The notes beneath the pieces are model-generated. The model was given only the letters and a program-made list of their open reading frames with translations. It did no database searches and was not told where the DNA came from. A stretch of 64,000 nt of DNA from Ctena decussata (lineage: Eukaryota > Mollusca > Bivalvia > Lucinida > Lucinidae): positions 1,642,501 to 1,706,500 of the forward strand of contig OZ022502.1 of assembly GCA_963989385.1 (NCBI GenBank), written 5' to 3'. Shown piece after piece: positions 63,712-64,000 of this stretch (position 1 is its first letter; every line of letters starts with the position of its first letter). The position numbers and the translations under genes were made by a program.

Positions 63712-63822
63712 TACTGAAATGTGCTTAAGTATTGGGACACCCAAAAATAATAAATTTTCCATTTGGGACAAATGGAAAATTAATTATTTTTAGGTGTCCC
63801 AAAATTCAGGCACATTACGGTA
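63712..63822. mobile_element. Fully palindromic TA-ended MITE, 111 bp
   Basis: The left half (TACTGAAATGTGCTTAAG, TTGGGACACC, AAATTTTCCATTTG) is the imperfect reverse complement of the right half, which ends GGTGTCCCAAAATTCAGG and CACATTACGGTA. The two halves meet near 63765 with almost no loop. Confidence 0.85.
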
Positions 63823-63889
63823 ATCATTAGACATGAGAATACCACCAGCAAAAATGAACACAAACCTGCAGGTCTATGTCAGTCCCAAG

Positions 63890-64000
63890 TACCGTAATCG
63901 CCCCATTTACCGCACGGTGCACTTAACTCTTTCAAATTGCAACAAAAAAGGTGTGGTTAAAAACGTTTCTAATAACCGCACACTCATAACGAAAAAAAAA
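63890..64000 (+). mobile_element. Possible start of another TA-ended element, cut by the window edge
   Basis: TACCGTAATCGCCCC and ACCGCACGGTG resemble the TACCGTA-type ends seen at 20407 and 63822. The other end lies outside the window, so the call rests on the end sequence alone. Confidence 0.35.

Overview
This window is animal (eukaryotic) DNA, most probably from a bivalve mollusc. Coding DNA is sparse: short exons with GT-AG borders lie far apart on the minus strand. Nearly everything else is transposable-element (TE) or satellite DNA of the kinds typical of bivalve introns: tRNA-derived SINEs, non-LTR retrotransposon remnants, Tc1/mariner, hAT and TA-flanked inverted-repeat elements, and many non-autonomous elements with stem-loop ends and internal tandem repeats (pearl-like or Helitron/Helentron-like). 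The bivalve assignment is inference from this repeat content; no taxonomic marker gene is present. There are no rRNA genes, CRISPR arrays, bacterial operons or complete conserved genes.

Layout. 1-15.3 kb is a GATA/GGTA composite satellite in two core types. It is broken by a 5.0-kb Tc1/mariner-type element with long inverted arms (2397-7443, itself carrying a truncated LINE) and by a 2.6-kb stem-loop element (9774-12360) that contains a clean hAT MITE. The array switches strand at about 14.41 kb. A probable terminal exon (15376-15721, minus) follows. 16.4-24.4 kb holds a dispersed repeat family in both orientations, a LINE fragment split by a TA-flanked inverted-repeat element, and two foldback elements. 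24.4-34.2 kb is a chain of stem-loop elements of several families, with a 1.75-kb insert bearing identical 245-bp direct terminal repeats.

From 34.9 to 63 kb the minus strand carries exons of what looks like one gene, or possibly two: 62918-62945 (weak), 61405-61502, 60590-60749, 56939-56991, 50562-50720, 45022-45160 and 34971-35236. Reading phases agree for the first five under one choice of acceptor at 60723/60724 and of donor at 56939, and again for the last two. At least one exon is missing between 50.5 and 45.2 kb. The predicted segments are a Thr/Pro/Ser-rich stretch, a coiled coil, an Asn/Asp-rich stretch and an 88-residue segment; I do not recognise the family. The 9.8-kb intron between the last two exons is 93% one nested TE stack whose outer element begins 13 bp inside the splice donor.

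The most striking feature is a superfamily of at least ten element families. They share one plan: CAAGA or CTAGA, then a family-specific hairpin, then a short block complementary to the 3' end, then unrelated tandem repeats of roughly 145-175 bp or multiples, then usually a GACGG-type microsatellite, then a terminal stem-loop. The complementary end blocks co-vary between families, and two insertions can be resolved to the base as duplication-free insertions in A runs. Read on the other strand this resembles the Helentron/Helitron2 plan.
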